Origin: Linepithema humile
Lineage: Eukaryota; Arthropoda; Insecta; Hymenoptera; Formicidae
Reading direction: 5' to 3'
Length of the DNA stretch: 64,000 bases
Assembly: GCF_040581485.1 (NCBI RefSeq)
Contig: NC_090129.1
Span: forward strand, 9,844,501 to 9,908,500
In this document: positions 52,133 through 64,000 of the stretch, one piece after another
How the letters are laid out: every line of letters starts with the position of its first letter
Numbering within the stretch: the first letter of the stretch is position 1
Made by a program: the position numbers and the translations under genes
Notes under the pieces: generated by a model
Told to the model about the DNA's origin: nothing
Databases searched by the model: none
Seen by the model: only the letters and a program-made list of their open reading frames with translations

Positions 52133-53406
52133 CCGAAAAGTGTCCGAGAGGAGAAAATAAAAAAAGAAATATGATATAGTTTTCTTTTAAATGTAAATAT
52201 TGATACGTCGGTCAAATCTAACCAATAGATATCGAGAGACGCGGTGACATCTCACGGCCACTTTGCATAGAAGTGGCAATGTGTATGAGACATGTTACAA
52301 CTGATTCTTTAAACAAATAATTTTTAAATAAATATTATATATTTAATTAATTGTATCTTTAATAATTATTATATCAAAGAAATACTTGTTATGCCGAATA
52401 TATTGATATTGTGAAAAATTAAACTAATACACTAAAAGAAAAGAAAAATAGTAGTAATCATTACTTATATTGCTTCTTGGCACCAAGAATATTTTTATAG
52501 ATGTTCTAACTATATGGTTGGTTATTTTTTGGCAATGCAATACGTATAAGGTTATTACATTGCTAACATTATACTAACAATTTCTATAATAATGAGTATC
52601 GCGATTATAATTATAATAAAATGCAATAATCTAAATATCGCACAGCTTTCTTTCAGTGTATGTTGATTGCAGAAATATGCAAGTACGCCTTTATATATAT
52701 CTATACCTATAAAATTATTTGTTTAAATATTATACAATTTATTTGTATATTCTTAACTTACAACATTAGCAGACAAAAGTGCTTAACTAGCAGCATAACC
52801 ACTGATCAATTTTCATAATTTACAATGTTATATTATCACTTCTTTGTATTACACTTGCAAGTAATGTTTGAAAAACTTAAATGTATAAAATTGTAATTCA
52901 ATGTTTTCTCAACAAAAGATTTTTGTATTAATAAATTTAATAAATTTTTTTTCAATAAATTCGTATCAGACTAGATTTTAAGGACTGAGTGTATGAATTG
53001 GAGATTAAAATTAGACCAATCAAGTAATCTCAATTTTAATGTATTTTGTTCTGAAAAATTGAAATGTAATTTTTTATTTGCAATTCTCCATTTTTAATAA
53101 ATGATCTGATTTAAAAATGTTTTGAATCGAATATCGGATAAAACAATTGCAAAAAAAATTGTTAAAGATTTGCTTTTAATTAAGCTGATTTTTAATTAAT
53201 ATTTCTACGATTTTTGTAAATTTCAAAATTATCAAATTTTTACGTATTTATCTTCGTATTATTTCTGAAGTAAACAAAGTATGATTTTAAATATTAAAAT
53301 CAGTTATGAAATATATTACATATATTAAGTAGTGTTAAATGTAAAATGTTTAAAAAGCGTTGCGTTGTGACTTCTAGATCGTTTATCGAAAAATTGTTTG
53401 TTTACC

Positions 53407-53451
53407 TTCGACACTGAAGATGGCCTAAGCCCAAGGCCGAAACGTCTGTGG
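53407..53451 (+). ncRNA. Hammerhead motif, U4 half A
   Basis: Core complete (CTGAAGA, GGCC/GGCC, GAAAC, GTC); stem I CGACA/TGTGG with one mismatch. Confidence 0.6.
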
Positions 53452-56400
53452 TTTTTCTATATAATGTGAATAATAATTGCGAGCATTAAATTCTGGCTTT
53501 TAGCTCTACCAGCTCCTGTAATAAATTTATGATTAATGTATTAATTTAAAGAGCCATATTTATTAATTAAGTTTATGATAAACTTAAATGACTATTGCCG
53601 TTTCACAGTTGTACTTTTGGTTTTATTCTTAACTAAATTTTAATTTTTATTTCCTATACGGAAAGATAGTAAAAATATAATTTTAATAAATTAAATTAAG
53701 TCTTCAATAATACGATCAATTTTAATATTTTGCCAATAGGACACTCACGTAACTCACATATTAAAAATTTATCAACGTCTAGTTTTTATTTTATAACATA
53801 TTCTATTAATATAATGTTATTATTATTATTAAACTTTTATTTTTTCATTTATTGTATGCTATTTTAGTTTTATAAAAATACTTTTTAATGATAAATTTAT
53901 TTTATTTAGCAAGATGCTCGAAAAATTTAAAAGAAATTTATTGTCATTGGAAAAATATTTGATCAGATTACACAATAAAACATATAATTTTCCAAAAATA
54001 ATTTTATAAGTTCTTGTTATTAATTTACTTTAACATGTATTTTAATATCTGCTTTGCGTTATGGTAAAATTTATTGAATTTTTTTACAATGTAATTTTTC
54101 GCGGATCTCTATTAGAAAGCAGGAAACCCCTCTTACCGTTTGAAAATCTCTGTGTAATACACTCTGTGTAAGAAATATGACTTTTATTCTGCAGAGATTG
54201 CACGATAACATTATCAGATGATCATTAACGTTACAAAACAATCATTAACGTTAAAAAACAATTTTATATTAAATCAGGTATTGTTTGAGTAGATTGAAAA
54301 ATTTTATTTCGCGTTTCTTATAGAGAGAAAACAATGATTGAATTTTTCGCAGAAATCAAGTTTTAAAAAAAATCAACTTTTTGTGTTACTCCAGAACAAA
54401 CTTAATAGAATATAAAAGAAAAAAATAACGTATAATTTTTACATTGCTAAACATTTCATATATCGAGGAAATTATAACAATTTATTACGTAAATGTAACA
54501 TTGAAAATTTATTCACAAATATACGAAAAAGAATATTTTTTTTTAAATTAATTGCAAGCAAATTTAAATTTTACTTTCTTTTAATGCTCCTTAAATTTAT
54601 GTGTGCCAAAAGTTTTTTTATTTAAACAAGTTTTGTTTATTTTCTACGGGCATACTAAATGTTTGTACAGAATAGTTAAATAAAGCGTCATCTTTTTATA
54701 TGTATAATTTAATGCCTATGTATTTTAAGTATAATAATTATTATCACATGCCATGTATTAACATCCACTCTCAGTCTCTAATTATAATTAGTTATAATTA
54801 TACTATTAATTATGCTAAATTATTATGTGCAACTTGAGAAATCTGTTTAAATTACAATTTTTTTCAAATTTGTTCAAACTGTTTTAATTTCTACAATTAT
54901 AATTTGACTTAATAATTAAAAAATATGTCGTTAAAATATTTTGTTTTTACAGATTTTTGATAACTGCAAACATTTGAGAAATCTTGTATGATTATCGAAT
55001 TTAACTGATATTTTTGCAAACAAATAATTATGTTAGCTTCTCCAGCTATACTGCTGTTCGAACGTATATAATATCTGTTTTAAGATATTCATATTGTGAA
55101 AAGATTTAAATAAATTACTTAAGAAACATTTAGCAGCTATATATAGACAAATTTTCTGATTGTTTAAGCAATCCAGTTAATTTGATTACTTAACAAAAAT
55201 CAAGAAAACTCAATATGAATTTATAATTATGCTACTATAAAAATAAATTGTTTTTTTTTATTAAACGATGTAATATTTTTATAATTTTAGTGTACAATAT
55301 AAAATTCTGCTTTTTATTCTGCCTTTTGGTCATACTGTCTCATTTTGTGTTAATTTTAAACCTCTCCCACCCCCCTCTATGCGAAAAAATATCCTGAGTG
55401 CGCCACTCGGCACTATTACATTTTGCAAATACACAATAATCTTCAGCATAAATTTGGCGACGATTTACACTGTTAGATACTGTTATGCAAATTTATAATT
55501 TATATATATATATATAGAACAATTATAAAATTACTTATGCAATAATTAAAATTATTTACATATATATATGTATATATATAGAACAATTATAAAATTGCTT
55601 ATAAAATATTTAAAATTATTTTCATATATACATAGGTGGAAAACCTGGTGACCTACATATGTTTTACCTAATATGTTTTTGTAATCATTTAAATAACTAA
55701 TTATAATTTTATTACATAAGCTAATAAAGTTAACAGTTAGAATTTAATGCTCGCAATTATTTACATCAGGGCTTGGAATTATCTCAGCATTTCAACCGAT
55801 TCTCATGATTGACGCTTTCTTTCCTCTCTTTACCGAGTGCGCCGCAGCGCTAGAACTAAAGACGCTCAGCTTAGGAGCTATACTAACCAATTAATGATTA
55901 GATTCTTCTCCCTTTATTATTAAAATTTTTTAAATGTTTCTCAGGCCCAATGGGACAACCGCTCTAAAAAAGACGTGTTAACAATTGTATCTGACGTTGG
56001 CTTTGAGCTTAAACCATCTTCAGTATAGAAAGTAAGCAAACAATTTTTCGATAAACGATCTAGAAGATACAACGCAACGCCTTTTAAAAATTTTACATTT
56101 AACACTATTTAACACATATTTGAGATTAAACTCAAACGCAATTCCTTTAATTATATAATTATATTTCTATCGTTGTCTATATTTTCTGATTTTTCGATCT
56201 CGAGTTTATAACGTAAAACTGGATTTCTCAGTTTGATTTCTTTATAATTATCTATTCTGATGCCGCTGCTAATTAAAATTGAAACCATATTGACCGCAAT
56301 AATGTTTTCAGTGTATCTTAATTACATTATGTATAAAAAGAATCCACAAAGCGTTAGCTCATTTTCCGTAACGTCTTCATATTCTTACTCATCAAGCCAG

Positions 56401-56540
56401 CCTTATTTTATAACATTGTATTTACTGAGAATGCTAAACAACTAGTGTCACTAGTTGCGAAAAATAAGGTGACGCTTTTTGGACAATTTTTAAGAAACGT
56501 AATGTAATTAAGACACACTGAAAACATTGGTGCGGTCAAT

Positions 56541-56804
56541 ATGATTTCAATTTTAAATAGCAACGGCATCACAGTAGATGACTACATAGAAATTAAATTA
56601 AGAAAACACGATTTTGCCTTTCAACTTAAAGATCGAAAAATCAGAGAAAATATAGACGATAGAAATTATATAACCAAAGGAATTGCGTTTGAAATAAATC
56701 TTAAGTATATATTTAGTAGTGTTAAATGTAAAAATTTTGAAAGGCGTAGCGTTGTGACTTTTAGATCGTTTATCGAAAAATTGTTTGTTTATCTTTCACA
56801 CTGA
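56541..56804 (+). CDS. Conserved 87-codon frame ending in the hammerhead, U4
   Basis: ATG at 56541 (MISILNSNGITVDDYIEIKL), intact to the TGA at 56802-56804, which again lies inside the hammerhead CTGA. Related to 39231-39494 with the frame preserved and about 15 residue differences. No domain. It may be a relic of a retroelement protein tail. Confidence 0.35.
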   Translation: MISILNSNGITVDDYIEIKLRKHDFAFQLKDRKIRENIDDRNYITKGIAFEINLKYIFSSVKCKNFERRSVVTFRSFIEKLFVYLSH

Positions 56805-56838
56805 AGATGGCCTAAGCCCAAGGCCGAAACGTCTGTGG
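56796..56838 (+). ncRNA. Hammerhead motif, right arm of U4 palindrome
   Basis: Stem I TCACA/TGTGG (one G-T), complete core, stem II GGCC/GGCC. Confidence 0.65.
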
Positions 56839-59570
56839 TTTTTCTCTATCATGTAAATAATAATTGCAAGCATTAAATTTTAGCTTTTCGCTCTACCAGC
56901 TCATGTAATAAAATTATGATTAATGTATTAATTTAAAGAGTTATAATTATTAAATAAGTTTACGACAAATTTAAATGACTATTGCCGTTTCACAGTTGTA
57001 CTTTTGATTTTATCCTTAACTGATTTTTATTTTTTATTTGCTATACAGAAAGATAGTAAAAATATAATTTTAATAAAATAAAATTAAGTCTTCAATAAAA
57101 CGATTAATTTTAATATGTAGCCAATAGAACACTCACGTAATTCAAACATTCAAAATTTATCAACGTCTATTTTTTATTTTATAACATATTGTATTAATAT
57201 AATGATATTATTATTTAACTTTTTTTTAGTTATTTTATACTATTTTGGTTTGATGAAAACACTTTTTTAATGATTAATTAATTTTATTTAGCAAGATGCT
57301 CGAAAAATTTAAAAGAAATTTATCGTCATTGAAAAAATATTTGATTAGATTACACAAATAAGGCATATAATTTTCCAAAAATAATTTTATAAATTTGTGT
57401 TACAAATTTACTTTAACATGTACTTTAATATCTTCTTTGCGTTATGGTAAATTTTATCGAATTTTTTTGCAATGCAATCTCTCGCGGATCTCTATTAGAA
57501 AGCAGAAAACTCCTCTTACCGTTTGAAATTCTTTGTGCAAGAGCGGGGCGTTATTTGACTATTACTCTGCAGAGACTGCACGATTACATTATCAAATGAT
57601 CATTAACGTTACGAATCAATATATTAAATCAGGTAGCGTTTGAGTAAATTGAAAAATTCTCGCATTTCTTATTCAAGATAATGATAAAATATTTCGCTGA
57701 AATTGATTTTTACAAAAATCAACTGTTTGTGTTACTTCAGAGCCAAATGTTACTGATAGACCATGAAGGAAAAAATAACATATATAATTTTTACATTGCA
57801 AAACATTTCATATATCGATGAAATTATACTAATTCATTATGTAAGCATAACATTAAAAATTTAGACACAAATACACAATAAAAACTAATTTTTTAAATAT
57901 TAAATTGCATGCAAAATAAAATTTTACTTTTTTTTAATGTCACTTAAATTTATTTGTGGGTCAAAATTTTTCCTTTAAAAAAAATTAATTTTATTTTCTA
58001 TGGGCATACTAAGTATTTTTGTATAGAATAATTAAATAAAACGGTTTTTTTTTTCATGCATATGTATTTTAAGTATAACAATAATTATCACATGTCATGT
58101 ATTAACATCCACATTCAGTCTTATTATAATTATGCTATTATTATACTAAATTACTATAAATTGAAAAATGCGTTATGTCCATATTCAAAATTATGTACCG
58201 CAAACTCAACATCATGCAAGCATTTATAGTATTAAGCAAGTAATCTATAAAATTTTACATAAGCTTTTTACATTACTATTTTACATTAATATTAAAATAA
58301 TAAAATGACGCAATTTTATAGATACTTGTAATACTTTAGAGAATTAATACATTATTTATACATTTGCTTACATTATGCTCTCAATGTGTGTAAGTTTTAG
58401 TTTTATGAAGTGTTATGATCGCAGTTTCTATCTTTAATTATAAATAATTATAAATTTTAAAACACGATTAATTTAAATGTCGTTTGAGTCGTTTTAATAT
58501 CTTCAATTATCTGTCAAATTATAATAATTAAAAAAATGTCTTGTTATAATATTTTGTTTTTGCAGATTTTTGATAGCAACAAACATTTGAGAAATCTTGT
58601 ATGATTATTGAATTTAACTAATAGACGTTAGTTTCTGATTTATTAATGTACAAATGAATAAAAAAGTATTAATAAAATAGCCTGATGATACAATAAGCAT
58701 TTGTCTTGAATATTTTTCAATTTTATAATGAAATCGTCTTACATGCGTTACAGCATGCATTTCGTTTATGACAAATTAATTTTTTTATTATATTGAAAGC
58801 ATTATCAATTCGAAAGGCTAAGTATAACTGCAAAAACTGTCATACTCATATTTTACCAATAATTATTATTACATTAATATTATATGTTCGAAAACCTGTA
58901 ATACTATAATAATAACTAAGGAGTCATAATAAATTTAAATAACCTAAAGTACAATAAATGTCCAGGCTACATGTACGACCAAGGTACACATAAAATTTTA
59001 AGAAATAAAAGTTAAACTAAAATATTGTGCTGAATAACTTATTAAAAAATTTTGTCTCTGAACCGAAAAGTCGATTGTTAGTTTATAAAATTGTTTTATT
59101 TTATGAAACTATAAGCATAGTTTATAAATTTAAGACGGATTACATATAAGCAAAATATATCAAATATATTGCACATATTAAATATAGTTTATAAATTCCA
59201 AAAATGAAACTTAGTCTTTCTTATAAAACGTAAATTTATAAACGAATTTATAATTTCATAAACATAAAACGAATTATTGCATGTCAAAGATACATTAGTT
59301 TCTGTGCATATTATAAATTGTTTCCATTACCAAAGTCAAGATTGCCTTTTGTCGTGGTGCCTGGTTGTCGTGCTACATTGTCAAGATTGCCGTTAGCATC
59401 ATTCACCTTTGAATATACCTATAAAATTTATAAATATTCGTTTGTGAAACAAGTTGTCTGGCTATTGTTTGCGTTTGTTCTACTAAAATATAAACGCAAT
59501 TCGACAAAATGAAATTTAATTATATGCACGTATATAATTGAATTAACAATAATTTCAATAAAACTTTCTG

Positions 59571-60623
59571 TCACTTACCTTTTTTTTTACTCTTTTTCTC
59601 CTGTTGGCTTTTTGACGGTCCAGCTATTTCATGCGCTTTTTCCGTGCTTGGTGGTTCTTTCATATGTGTGTTTTCAGTATGATGGTTTAAATTCTTTAAG
59701 TCAACATCAATGTCTATTAATTCGGAACAAAAATCACATTCTACTTGAGTAATATTACTCTTTTTACAGTATTTCCACCCCCAACTAACGGTATGGTGAA
59801 AATTTGGTGTTCCTGGATGTCTAGTTTCTAGATGATAATATAAGGCATATATAACAGTGCTTATAGACGTGTAACTTGCACACAGACAACATTCTGAATA
59901 TTCTTCGTTACGATACTTGAAATACATCCGCGGGAATTGATTTCCGTTTTGTTTTTCGTATGCAAAAACTTTTCCATGATGGTCTTCTACATGCTTACAA
60001 AACTTTGTCAAATTAATGTCGATATAACATCCTTGAAATTGGCATTCTGGAAATTTGCACTTTACTGAAAAATTCCTATCATCACATGTGTAATTTTTTC
60101 ATAGATCTTGCACATCTGTGATCTTATTTGGCACATAGATTGAGCCCGTGTCAATTTTTTTCAATTCGCTTGCTTTGTTATGTTTTGATATATGATTTTT
60201 TATGTTTTCTCTAATAAAACAAGGCATACGTATATTGCAATTGTTCAGTGTGCACTTCAACTCAAAAACATCAGTTTGTGTGTAGTATTCTTCTTTAGTC
60301 GTGTTCGTTACATATCGTACCACTTCTTGTGTTGGATGTGACATCATGTGACGGGAATAATCTTCTTGCTGAACAACCCCACTACAAATTAAACAAAATC
60401 CCGCCTCGTTGTAATATGTATCCGCTGAATTTTTTATATTTTCCTCTACTCTGGGAGCAAAATGATCATTATGGAACGTTCTTAAATGTCTTGTAAAATT
60501 ACTAAAATAGGCGTAAGTTAAATTTGTTTTGCACGTCTTGCACTTCGCTTTAAATCTCTCTTCGGGAATCTGTTCCAAATAATCCCACACATTGTCTTTA
60601 GTTAAGATAATTTCTTCAGACAT
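59571..60623 (-). pseudogene. Six-finger zinc-finger gene, U4 copy with one nonsense codon
   Basis: Same length and start (ATG 60623) as U1 and U3. Codon 175, Trp (TGG) in the other copies, is TGA at 60101-60099, from a C to T change on the plus strand at 60099. Translation would stop after VQDL, leaving three of the six fingers (the BED-like finger and the next two). The remaining frame is open to the normal end, the finger residues downstream are kept, and the splice donor GTAAGT (59578-59573), TATA box and initiator are intact. The lesion is thus very recent, or the truncated three-finger product is tolerated. Could in principle be a sequencing error. Confidence 0.78.
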
Positions 60624-60653
60624 TGTGTCTGTTTCAACTGACTAAACGCAGAT

Positions 60654-60689
60654 AACTGAATACGAGTCTTACACACAGGAGCCTTTATA
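60654..60689 (-). promoter_or_regulatory. TATA box and initiator of the U4 zinc-finger gene
   Basis: TATAAA (about 60689-60684) and TCAGTT (about 60659-60654) at the conserved spacing; one change beside the TATA box (ACCGATAAG). Confidence 0.7.
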
Positions 60690-60784
60690 CCGATAAGTGT
60701 CCGAGAGGAGAAAATAAAAAAAGAAATATGATAGTTTTCTTTTAAATGTAAATATTGATACGTCGGTCAAATCTAACCAATAGA

Positions 60785-63700
60785 TATCGAGAGACGCGGT
60801 GACATCTCACGGCCACTTTGCATAGAAGTGGCAATGTGTATGAGACATGTTACAACTGATTCTTTAAACAAATAATTTTTAAATAAATATTATATATTTA
60901 ATTAATTGTATCTTTAATAATTATTATATCAAAGAAATACTTGTTATGCCGAATATATTGATATTGTGAAAAATTTAACTGATACACTAAAAGAAAAGAA
61001 AAATAGTAGTAATCATTACTTATATTGCTTCTTGGCAGCAAGAATATTTTTATAGATGTTCTAACTATATGGTTGGTTATTTTTTGGCAATGCAATACGT
61101 ATAAGGTTATTACATTGCTAACATTATACTAACAATTTCTATAATAATGAGTATCGCGATTATAATTATAATAAAATGCAATAATCTAAATATCGCACAG
61201 CTTTCTTTCAGTGTATGTTGATTGCAGAAATATGCAAGTACGCCTTTATATATATCTATACCTATAAAATTATTTGTTTAAATATTATACAATTTATTTG
61301 TATATTCTTAACTTACAACATTAGCAGACAAAAGTGCTTAACTAGCAGCATAACCACTGATCAATTTTCATAATTTACAATGTTATATTATCACTTCTTT
61401 GTATTACACTTGCAAGTAATGTTTAAAAAACTTAAATGTATAAAATTGTAATTCAATGTTTTCTCAACAAAAGATTTTTGTATTACGTTTCAATAAATTC
61501 GTATTAGACTAGATTTTAAAGGCTGAATTGGAGATTAGACCAATCAAGTAATCTTAATTTTAATTATTTATTTCTGCATTTTGTTCTGAAAAATTGAATT
61601 GTAATTTGTTATTTGCAATTTCTCATCTTTAATAAATGATCTGATTAAAAAATGTTTTAAACCGAATATCGGATAAAACATTTGCAGAAGAAATTGCGAA
61701 AGATTTGCCTTTAATTAAGCTGATTCTTATTTAATATTTCTACGATTTTTGTAAATTTTAATATTATCAAATTTTTACGTATTTATCTTCGTATTATTTC
61801 TGAAGTAAACAAAGTATGATTTTAAATATTAAAATCAGTTATGAAATATATTACATATATTAAGTAGTGTTAAATGTAAAATTTTTAAAAAGCGTTGCGT
61901 TGTGACTTTTAGATCGTTTATCGAAACTTGTTTGTTTATCTTCCACACTGAAGATGGCCTAAGCCCAAGGCCGAAACGTCTGTGGTTTTTCTGTATAATG
62001 TAAATAATAATTGCGAGCATTAAATTCTGGCTTCTAGCTCTACCAGCTCATGTAATAAAATTATGATTAATGTATTAATTTAGAGAGCTATATTTATAAA
62101 ATAAGTTTATGATAAATTTAAATAACTATTGCCGTTTCACAGTTGTACTTTTAATTTTTAGTTTTAACTAAATTTTAATTTTTACTTCTTATACGGAAAG
62201 ATAGTAAAAAATAATTTTAATAAAATAAATTAAGCCTTCAATAATACGATGTATTTTAATATTTAGACACTAGAACACTTACGTAATTGACATATTCAAA
62301 ATTTATCAACGTCTATTTTTTATTTTATAACATATTGTATTAATATAATGTTATTATCATTATTTAACTTTTATTTTTATAGTTATTTTATACTATTTTG
62401 GTTTGATAAAAACAATTTTTTAATGAGTAATTAATTTTATTTAGTAAGATGCTCAAAAAATTTAAAAGAAATTTATCGTCATTGAAGAAATATTATATCA
62501 GATTACACAAATAAGGCATGTAACTTTTTCAAAATAATTTCATAAATTTTTGTTATTAATTTACTTTAACATGTATTTTAATATCTGCTTTGCGTTATTA
62601 AAATTTATCGAATTTTTTTGCAATGCAATCTCTCGCGGATTTCTATTAGAAAGCAGAAAACTCCTTTTACCGTTTGAAATTCTTTGTGCAAGAGCGGGGT
62701 GTTATTTGACTTTTACTCTGCAGAGACTGCACGATTACATTATCAAATGATCATTAACGTTACGAATCAATATATTAAATCAGGTAGCGTTTGAGTAAAT
62801 TGAAAAATTCTCGCATTTCTTATTTAAGATAATGATAAAATATTTCGCTGAAATTGATTTTTACAAAAATCAACTGTTTGTGTTACTTCAGAGCCAAATG
62901 TTACTGATAGAATATGAAGGAAAAAATAACATATATAATTTTTACATTGCGAAACATTTCATATATCGATGAAATTATACTAATTCATTATGTAAGCATA
63001 ACATTAAAAACTTATACACAAATACACGAAAATAAATAATTTTTCAAATATTTTATTGCATGCAAAATAAAATTTTATTTTCTTTTAATGTCATTTAAAT
63101 TTATTTGTGGGTCAAAATTTTTTCCATAAAAAAAATGTATTTTATTTTTTATGGGCATATTAAATATTTTGGTATAGAATAATTAAATAAAGCATTTTTC
63201 TTTCATGCATATGTATTTTAAGAATAACAATAATTATCATATGTATTAACATCCACATTCAATCTTATTATAATTATGCTATTTATTATACTAAATTACT
63301 ATAAATTGAAAAATGTGTTATGTCCATATTCAAAATTATGTACCGCAAACTAAACATCATGCAAGCATTTATAGTATTAAGCAAGTAATCTATAAAATTT
63401 TACATAAGCGTAATATTAAAATAATAAAATGACGCAATTTTATAGATATTTGTAATACTTTAGAGAATTAATACATTATTTATACATTTGCTTACATTAT
63501 GCTCTCAATGTGTTTAAGTTTTAATTTTATCAAGTGTCATAATCGCAGTTTCTATCTTTAATCATAAATAATTATAAATTTTAAAACACGATTAATTTAA
63601 ATGTCGTTTGAATCGTTTTAATTTCTTGAATGATATTTCGTATTAGAATAATTAAAAAGATGTATTGTTATAATATTTTGTTTTTGCAGATTTTTGATAG

Positions 63701-64000
63701 CAACAAACATTTGAGAAATCTCGTATGATTATCGAATTTAACTAATAGACGTTAGTTTCTGATTTATTAATGTACAAATGAATAAATAATTATTAATAAA
63801 ATAGCCTGATGATACAATAAGCATTTGTCTTGAATATTTTTCAATTTTATAATGAAATCGTCTTACATGCGTTACAGCATGCATTTCGTTTATGACAAAT
63901 TTATTTTTTTATTATACTGAAAGCATTATCAATTCGAAAGGCTAAGTATAACTGCAAAAACTGTCATACTCATATTTTACCAATAATTATTATTACATTA
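60785..64000. repeat. Array unit U5, partial and recombinant
   Basis: It starts like half A of U2/U3 (hammerhead at 61941). Near 62600-62620 (AATTTTTTTGCAATGCAATC) it switches to half-B sequence of U4 type (TCTCGCGGATTTCTATTAG, CAAATGATCATTAACG) and continues in half B to the window end. The roughly 3.5 kb that normally separate the halves (A tail, MITE, palindrome) are missing. The zinc-finger gene of this unit would lie beyond 64000. No coding frame inside. Confidence 0.8.
61941..61985 (+). ncRNA. Hammerhead motif, U5 half A
   Basis: Perfect stem I CCACA/TGTGG, complete core, stem II GGCC/GGCC, GTC triplet; identical in these parts to the U3 copy. Confidence 0.7.

Larger units (their letters stand above)
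43455..52229. repeat. Array unit U3
   Basis: Half A (hammerhead 44611; AT-rich to about 46190), TA run (46752), MITE (46905-47370), palindrome (about 47375-48262), half B (48203 to about 50030), zinc-finger gene (51014-52066). Half A is closest to U2 and U5, while the palindrome and following sequence are closest to U1. A 12-bp motif is locally repeated at 50495-50533. No further coding frames. Confidence 0.85.
55998..56855. repeat. Truncated palindrome, U4
   Basis: The left arm starts at TGGCTTTGAGC. Its hammerhead is incomplete because the GAAAC part is lost (CTGAAGA and stem II remain, followed by CAACGTC). The right arm is complete and ends with a hammerhead at 56796-56838. Confidence 0.7.
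52230..60784. repeat. Array unit U4
   Basis: Half A (hammerhead 53407; AT-rich to about 55015), TA run (55500-55580), truncated MITE (55775-55997), truncated palindrome (about 55998-56855), half B (56796 to about 58620), zinc-finger gene with a nonsense codon (59571-60623). About 270 bp spanning the right half of the MITE and the outer end of the left palindrome arm are missing. Half A is of the U1 type, half B resembles U2. Confidence 0.85.

Overview
The window looks like transposon-rich, AT-rich DNA from an insect, most likely a hymenopteran such as an ant (inference from base composition, a LOA/R1-type non-LTR element, a Penelope-like element with hammerhead ribozymes, abundant palindromic MITEs and BED-type zinc-finger genes). 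I see no rRNA or tRNA genes, no bacterial signals and no ordinary single-copy host gene. The only long, plausibly functional reading frames are one Penelope-like reverse transcriptase and a tandemly repeated zinc-finger gene.

Left part (1-25.4 kb). A decayed DUF4218-type transposase lies at 1-660. A 370-bp inverted-repeat element with a well-paired hammerhead ribozyme is at 1601-1970. A foldback element with an 8-bp target duplication (2066-3307) has a 144-bp hairpin MITE nested in it. From about 5618 the sequence is homologous to the array further right (unit U0). U0 is split by a LOA-like retrotransposon (6043-11130, 12-bp target duplication, multiply mutated). Its zinc-finger gene (13277-15321) is split by a 956-bp foldback element, and its promoter by a 159-bp MITE. 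A nest of palindromic MITEs follows (15.66-16.55 kb), then a young Penelope-like insertion (17903-22855) with an intact RT/GIY-YIG frame, pseudo-LTRs, three hammerhead motifs and a 12-bp target duplication, then an internally deleted PIF/Harbinger element (24314-25187).

Right part (25.4-64 kb). This is a tandem array of roughly 8.6-9.4 kb units (U1-U4 complete, U5 partial). Each complete unit has: a half A headed by a hammerhead motif; a palindromic MITE; a roughly 0.9-kb palindrome made of two inverted copies of a hammerhead-tailed sequence; a half B that duplicates half A; and, on the minus strand, a six-finger BED/C2H2-like gene with TATA and initiator boxes at canonical spacing and a conserved GTAAGT donor just before the apparent stop. 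U4 carries a nonsense mutation in the gene, and U5 is an A/B recombinant. Similarity between units is mosaic, which suggests unequal exchange or gene conversion.

The most unusual system is this array: a zinc-finger gene co-amplified with inverted, hammerhead-ribozyme-bearing sequences that resemble non-autonomous retrozyme-like elements. Its mobility, its expression and the ribozyme activity are inferences.
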